NCBI GenBank assembly: GCA_002085465.1
Contig: NBML01000020.1
Location: forward strand, 1-17,562
Source: Desulfobacteraceae bacterium 4572_89
GTDB taxonomy: Bacteria; Desulfobacterota; Desulfobacteria; Desulfobacterales; Desulfobacteraceae
Direction of reading: 5' to 3'
DNA: 17,562 nucleotides
In this document: in pieces, positions 13,644-17,562 of the stretch
Layout of the letters: the number at the start of each line of letters is the position of its first letter
Position numbering within the stretch: position 1 is the first letter of the stretch
Made by a program: the position numbers and the translations under genes
Notes under the pieces: generated by a model
Told to the model about the DNA's origin: nothing
Database searches by the model: none
The model's input: the letters and a program-made list of their open reading frames with translations, nothing else

Positions 13644-15491
13644 ATGAAAAAGAATACAAATATTAATGAAAAATTAAGGAATATTGCCATTATCGCCCAT
13701 GTTGACCATGGGAAGACCACTCTGGTGGATGCAATGTTCAAGCAGAGCGGATTGTTCAGGGAAGGACAGGAAGTGGATGAACGACTCATGGACAGCATGG
13801 ACCTTGAGCGGGAGAGGGGCATTACCATTGCAGCTAAAAATTGTTCTGTAGCCTGGAAGGGGGTAAAGATTAATATAATTGATACCCCGGGCCATGCTGA
13901 TTTTGGTGGAGAGGTGGAGAGAGCCTTGTCCATGGCTGATTCTGCCATCCTTCTGGTGGATGCCTCTGAAGGACCACTGCCCCAGACCCGGTTTGTATTG
14001 AAAAAAACCTTTGAAGCCAATCTTCCGGTGATGGTGATCATTAACAAGATTGACCGCAAGGATGCCAGAACCGATGAGGTTTTGGATATGGTCTATGATC
14101 TGTTCATTGACCTGGATGCCACGGAAGAACAGCTTGATTTTACCTATCTCTACGCAATTGGCCGGGATGGAATTGTCAAACAAGAGCTGGAGGATGATGT
14201 TGATAATCTTGCGGTTTTGTTTGATCTGATTGTCGATGAGATGCCACCGCCTTCTTATGATCCTGAAGCTCCTTTCCAGATGCTGGTGTCAGACCTGGGA
14301 TATTCTGACTACCTGGGCCGCCTTGCCATTGGAAAAATATTCAACGGATCAGTGGCATCCAATAAGAGTCTGGTTTGCATCGGAGAAGAGAACAAGCAAA
14401 AAGCATTAAAGGTCTCAAAGCTTCAATCATATGACGGTCCGGCCCTTAAGCCTGTGGATATAGCCCAGGTTGGGGATATTGTGGTCTTGTCCGGTATTGA
14501 GGATGTCAAAATCGGTGATACCATTTGCACCAGGGAAGCACCGGTTCCTCTTCCCAGAATTGCCGTGGATGAGCCAACGGTTTTCATGCGTTTTTCCATT
14601 ACCACCTCTCCCTTTGCCGGACAGGAGGGTAAGCATGTTCAGTCCAGGAAAATCAGGGAGCGTCTGCTTAAAGAAACCCTTATGAATGTGGCCATTGAGG
14701 TGGAAGAAAGCACTACAGATGAAAGTTTTGTAGTCAAGGGACGGGGGGAACTGCAACTGGCCATCCTCATTGAAACCATGCGCAGGGAAGGATTTGAACT
14801 CTGTGTGGGGCGGCCCAGGGTTATTTACAAGGAAAAGGACGGCCAGAGACTGGAACCTATTGAACATCTGTTTGTAGATTGCGGAGAGGATTTTATGGGG
14901 GTTGTCACTGAAAAACTTTCCATTAGAAAAGGCAAGATGACCAACCTGGTCAATAATGGAAAAGGCCGGGTAAGGATAGAGTTTTCCATTCCCTCCCGCT
15001 CTTTGATCGGTTATCCCGATGAGTTTATGACCGATACCAGGGGCACAGGTATCATGAATTCCTATTTGTCCGGGTATGAACCCTTTCGCGGGGAGTTTCC
15101 CATCCGGTTCACCGGATCCATTGTGTCAGACCGCCAGGGTAAGGGTGTGGCCTATGGTCTGTTTAATCTGGAACCTAGGGGACAGCTTTTTATTATTCCA
15201 GGAACCCCGGTATACGAGGGAATGGTTGTTGGTGAGCATAATCGGCATTCTGATATTGACGTCAACCCATGTAAGGAAAAGAAACTCACAAATATGAGGG
15301 CCTCGGGCAAGGATGAAAACGTGGTGTGTTCACCCATAAGGGAGATGACCCTTGAAAAAGCCATTCACTTTATCCGTGATGATGAAATGGTGGAGGTAAC
15401 TCCGGAATCCATTCGTATCCGGAAAACCATCTTAAACGCTGGAAAACGCCATCTGGCAGCAGCAAAATTAAAAAAAATAGATAAAAAATAA
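13644..15491 (+). CDS. typA: Ribosome-associated translational GTPase TypA/BipA
   Basis: A 615-residue EF-G-like GTPase that binds the ribosome and helps 50S assembly and growth under stress or cold. The G domain shows G1 AHVDHGKT (18-25), [13 protein letters not shown] (effector/G2), G3 DTPGHADF and G4 NKID (134-137). It is followed by a beta-barrel domain, EF-G domains III and V, and the TypA-specific C-terminal domain ([20 protein letters not shown], then [40 protein letters not shown]), which separates it from LepA and EF-G. Length is standard. CAGGAGA precedes ATG 13644. All key residues are present. The mttB homologue starts 15 bases after its stop, so the two may share a transcript. 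Confidence 0.98.
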   Translation: MKKNTNINEKLRNIAIIAHVDHGKTTLVDAMFKQSGLFREGQEVDERLMDSMDLERERGITIAAKNCSVAWKGVKINIIDTPGHADFGGEVERALSMADSAILLVDASEGPLPQTRFVLKKTFEANLPVMVIINKIDRKDARTDEVLDMVYDLFIDLDATEEQLDFTYLYAIGRDGIVKQELEDDVDNLAVLFDLIVDEMPPPSYDPEAPFQMLVSDLGYSDYLGRLAIGKIFNGSVASNKSLVCIGEENKQKALKVSKLQSYDGPALKPVDIAQVGDIVVLSGIEDVKIGDTICTREAPVPLPRIAVDEPTVFMRFSITTSPFAGQEGKHVQSRKIRERLLKETLMNVAIEVEESTTDESFVVKGRGELQLAILIETMRREGFELCVGRPRVIYKEKDGQRLEPIEHLFVDCGEDFMGVVTEKLSIRKGKMTNLVNNGKGRVRIEFSIPSRSLIGYPDEFMTDTRGTGIMNSYLSGYEPFRGEFPIRFTGSIVSDRQGKGVAYGLFNLEPRGQLFIIPGTPVYEGMVVGEHNRHSDIDVNPCKEKKLTNMRASGKDENVVCSPIREMTLEKAIHFIRDDEMVEVTPESIRIRKTILNAGKRHLAAAKLKKIDKK

Positions 15492-15506
15492 TTATAAAGG
15501 AGTATC

Positions 15507-16955
15507 ATGCCAATGTTGCAAAACTTCTTTCATATGCTCTCCAATGAAGAGTTGGATCAAATACATGGAGCCTCCATGGAAATCCTTGAAAAAACAGGGG
15601 TGCGCATGGATCACCCTGTGGCCCTGGAAAAGCTGGCCAGCGCCGGAGCCCGGGTGGATAAAGCCCGTCAAAGGGTTTATTTATCCCAGGATTTAGTTGA
15701 ACAGGCATTAAAAACAGCTCCCAAAAGTTTCACCTGTGCCGGTCGAAATCCTGAATTTGATTTTCTTGCCGGTAAAACCGGGGAGTCCCAGTTGCCTTCC
15801 TTCCGTACTGTGGGAGGAGCCATAAATCTTTATAATCTTCACACCAACAAGGCAACTCCCATGGGCATAGGGGACTGCGGAGACATGGCCCATCTGGTAG
15901 ACGGTATGGAAAATTTAAATGTCCTGGGCGCCTTGACACCCCAGGACATTCAGCTTGAGACCTATGATATTGAAACCCTGAAGGTGATGCTGGAAAGGGG
16001 CCGGAAACACATATGGGCACTTACAACAGACTCAAAAAATCTCAGATACCAGCTGGAAATGATGGCGACTGTTGCCGGCGGCAAACAGAAATTGAGCAAA
16101 AGACCCCTCTGCAGTGGAATTGTCTGCCTGATTGAACCCCTGTATTTTCCCTTTGATGAAATTGAAAGACTGCTGCTCTACGGGGAATACAATCTGCCGT
16201 TGAGGGTTCCTTTGGCACCCACCATCGGGGCCAATGCACCCTATACCCTGGCCGGAGCCATTACCCAGACAAATGCTGAAGCCCTTGGCAGCCTTGTTGT
16301 GCTGCAAACTCTTTGTCCTGGAATCCCCACCTGGTATTATTCCCTCATACAGACCATGGAGATGACCAAAGGCAATACCCAATTCTTTAACCCGGAAGTG
16401 ATGCTGGTTGAATCTGCGCTTCTGCAGCTGGCCAGGCACTACAGCCTGCCAGGATCAACCTCCCCGGCCCTGGGAAACGATTGCCAGGCCCATCAGATTA
16501 TGTTTGAAAGGGGAACAAGTCTTACCATGGCAGCCATGGCCGGCATTAGTGAAGCAGGAGGCATGGGAGGTCTGGAAAACGGTCTGGCAACAAGTCCCCA
16601 GTTGATCGTGATGGACAACGAGATCATCGCCTATGTAAAAAGACTTTTAAGGGGAATTGACGTAAACCAGGAAACCCTGGCAACCCAGGTGATCATTAAC
16701 GACGACCACAAAGGCCAATATCTTCAAGACCCCCATACATTTAATAATCTGCGTAAAGAGGCCCGGTTCAGGCCTTCTCTTTTTGACTGGGGTTCCCTGG
16801 CGGAGTGGCAGAAAGACCCCAGGACCATTGTTGACCGGGCGGAAGAGAAACGAGTTGCCATAATGGATCACCATGAAGTCCCCCCCTTAGAGGAAAAACT
16901 GACAGAAGAACTGGATAGAATATTACAGACAGCCAAAAAAGAATTGGGGGCCTGA
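15507..16955 (+). CDS. MttB-superfamily corrinoid methyltransferase without pyrrolysine
   Basis: A 482-residue protein of the trimethylamine methyltransferase (COG5598) superfamily. Family members move a methyl group from a quaternary or tertiary amine to a corrinoid protein. Recognisable parts: MLSNEELDQIHGASMEILEKTGV at the start, TVGGAINLYNL, VLGALTPQDI, AGAITQTNAEALGSLVVLQ (about 248-266), and near 345-380 AAMAGISEAGGMGGLENGLATSPQLIVMDNEI. The trimethylamine-specific enzyme has an in-frame amber; here the whole frame is open, so it belongs to the group that includes the glycine betaine, proline betaine and carnitine demethylases. Substrate cannot be told. No corrinoid protein (MttC-like) or methyltransferase-2 gene is in the window. 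AAAGGAGTATC precedes ATG 15507. A GntR-family gene converges on it with a five-base gap and may regulate it. Confidence 0.9.
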   Translation: MPMLQNFFHMLSNEELDQIHGASMEILEKTGVRMDHPVALEKLASAGARVDKARQRVYLSQDLVEQALKTAPKSFTCAGRNPEFDFLAGKTGESQLPSFRTVGGAINLYNLHTNKATPMGIGDCGDMAHLVDGMENLNVLGALTPQDIQLETYDIETLKVMLERGRKHIWALTTDSKNLRYQLEMMATVAGGKQKLSKRPLCSGIVCLIEPLYFPFDEIERLLLYGEYNLPLRVPLAPTIGANAPYTLAGAITQTNAEALGSLVVLQTLCPGIPTWYYSLIQTMEMTKGNTQFFNPEVMLVESALLQLARHYSLPGSTSPALGNDCQAHQIMFERGTSLTMAAMAGISEAGGMGGLENGLATSPQLIVMDNEIIAYVKRLLRGIDVNQETLATQVIINDDHKGQYLQDPHTFNNLRKEARFRPSLFDWGSLAEWQKDPRTIVDRAEEKRVAIMDHHEVPPLEEKLTEELDRILQTAKKELGA

Positions 16956-16960
16956 TAATC

Positions 16961-17562
16961 CTAAGAATTGTCTGGCTCATTATTTTCTTCTGCATTTTTC
17001 TTCTGCATTTTTTTATGGAATCGTTCCACATGATCCATGATGATATGGGATGCAGCCTGGCCGTCTTTGACTTTCAAGGCAGCAATTATTTTTTTAAAGT
17101 CATTTAGATTTTCCATGGTCCTTTCAGGGTTCATGGGAAGATAGTCTTTATAATATCGGTGAATATTGTCATGGACGCTTTTTTGAAGAAATTGGAAAAC
17201 AGGATTTTGGGACATGATCCCAATATAGGTGTGCATGGTTTCATCGGTTTTTAGAAAATTTTCCCAGTCCTGGTTCTCAAAATAGGTTTTTGCCTTTTCA
17301 AAAAGCCGTTCCATCTCCTGGATGTCCCCAGGGGTGGCCCGTTGAGCTGCCAGTTCCACAATGCTGCCTTCAGTTTTGATGCGAAATTCTGCCAGATGTT
17401 CCAGGGCAAGTTCCCCGGAACGAATCAAAAGGGCCAGAGATTCACAAATGGGATCAGCATCAATGCGTTTGACAATGGCGCCTCCTGCCACTCCCAGTTT
17501 GATCTCAATGAGTCCTTTTTGCTCAAGCACTCTCAGGGCTTCCCTCAAGGTCCCCCGGCTGG
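16961..17562 (-). CDS. GntR-family transcriptional regulator with FCD domain, 5'-partial
   Basis: The frame is open to the window end, so the first part of the DNA-binding domain is missing. What remains starts SRGTLREALRVLEQKGLIEI, the recognition helix and wing of a GntR winged helix-turn-helix, then the wing GVAGGAIVK and an all-helical FCD ligand domain (about 35-185 of the visible part) with FRIKTEGSIVELAAQRAT and a likely metal-binding pair in TDETMHTYIG and VHDNIHRYY. Where FCD proteins usually read EH before the next helix, this has ND (LNDFKKIIAAL), so one metal ligand may be absent. The C-terminus is Lys/Glu-rich and ends in TAG at 16961-16963. FadR-subfamily repressors usually answer to organic acids or similar metabolites; the convergent mttB homologue is a plausible but unproved target. 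Confidence 0.9.
   Translation of the reverse strand, partial: SRGTLREALRVLEQKGLIEIKLGVAGGAIVKRIDADPICESLALLIRSGELALEHLAEFRIKTEGSIVELAAQRATPGDIQEMERLFEKAKTYFENQDWENFLKTDETMHTYIGIMSQNPVFQFLQKSVHDNIHRYYKDYLPMNPERTMENLNDFKKIIAALKVKDGQAASHIIMDHVERFHKKMQKKNAEENNEPDNS

Noticed and set aside
15507..16955. Pyrrolysine codon in the mttB homologue
   Set aside because: The frame is open from ATG to TGA with no internal TAG, so this is the non-Pyl type.
1..17562. tRNA, rRNA, riboswitch, phage attachment or replication origin
   Set aside because: I read all gaps on both strands and saw no cloverleaf, conserved aptamer core, att-like duplication or DnaA-box cluster.

Overview
This window most likely comes from an anaerobic deltaproteobacterium of the Desulfobacterium/Desulfobacula kind. 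That is an inference from gene content (an MttB-family methyltransferase, a SlyB-type lipoprotein, moderate to low GC) and not a proof. It holds three blocks: an arginine-catabolism and pyrimidine operon on the + strand (1-4291), a six-gene envelope/polyamine operon on the - strand (11737 down to 4769), and a mixed block (12023-17562) with an amidinohydrolase relic, a cold-shock gene, a SlyB-like lipoprotein, typA, a non-pyrrolysine mttB homologue and the end of a GntR regulator.

Block 1 reads ornithine carbamoyltransferase (5' end outside the window), arginine deiminase, ornithine aminotransferase and aspartate carbamoyltransferase. No carbamate kinase is present here. The set could take arginine to citrulline, then to ornithine plus carbamoyl phosphate, send ornithine to glutamate semialdehyde, and offer carbamoyl phosphate to pyrimidine synthesis. 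The carbamoyltransferase has an in-frame TAG at 86-88 where the family has a conserved Tyr (GRM-Y-DGI); both sides of the codon are otherwise intact. It is a fresh nonsense mutation, a sequencing error, or a recoded (for example pyrrolysine) amber.

Block 2 on the - strand is XpaC-like membrane protein, TelA-family protein, DUF4178 protein, lipoprotein (ATGA overlap with the gene before it), double-DUF350 (YjfL-like) membrane protein, and a seven-helix membrane protein fused to a spermidine-synthase-type aminopropyltransferase. I know of DUF350, DUF4178 and aminopropyltransferase genes grouping near PspA-type envelope-stress genes, but there is no PspA and no SAM decarboxylase here, and a TelA/XpaC pair is attached. 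It is the best candidate for an undescribed multi-gene system in the window. The two large gaps inside this operon carry related 15-bp tandem repeats just before the start codons of DUF4178 and the aminopropyltransferase, and one also carries a long nested inverted repeat. An IS66 transposase remnant lies between blocks 1 and 2.

Block 3 starts with a gene of the dimethylarginine dimethylaminohydrolase/amidinotransferase family that has lost its centre and its catalytic C-terminus. It is followed by a cspA-family gene with a promoter-like leader and a strong terminator, a SlyB-like lipoprotein, typA/bipA, an mttB homologue 15 bases after typA, and a convergent GntR/FCD regulator that runs off the window end.
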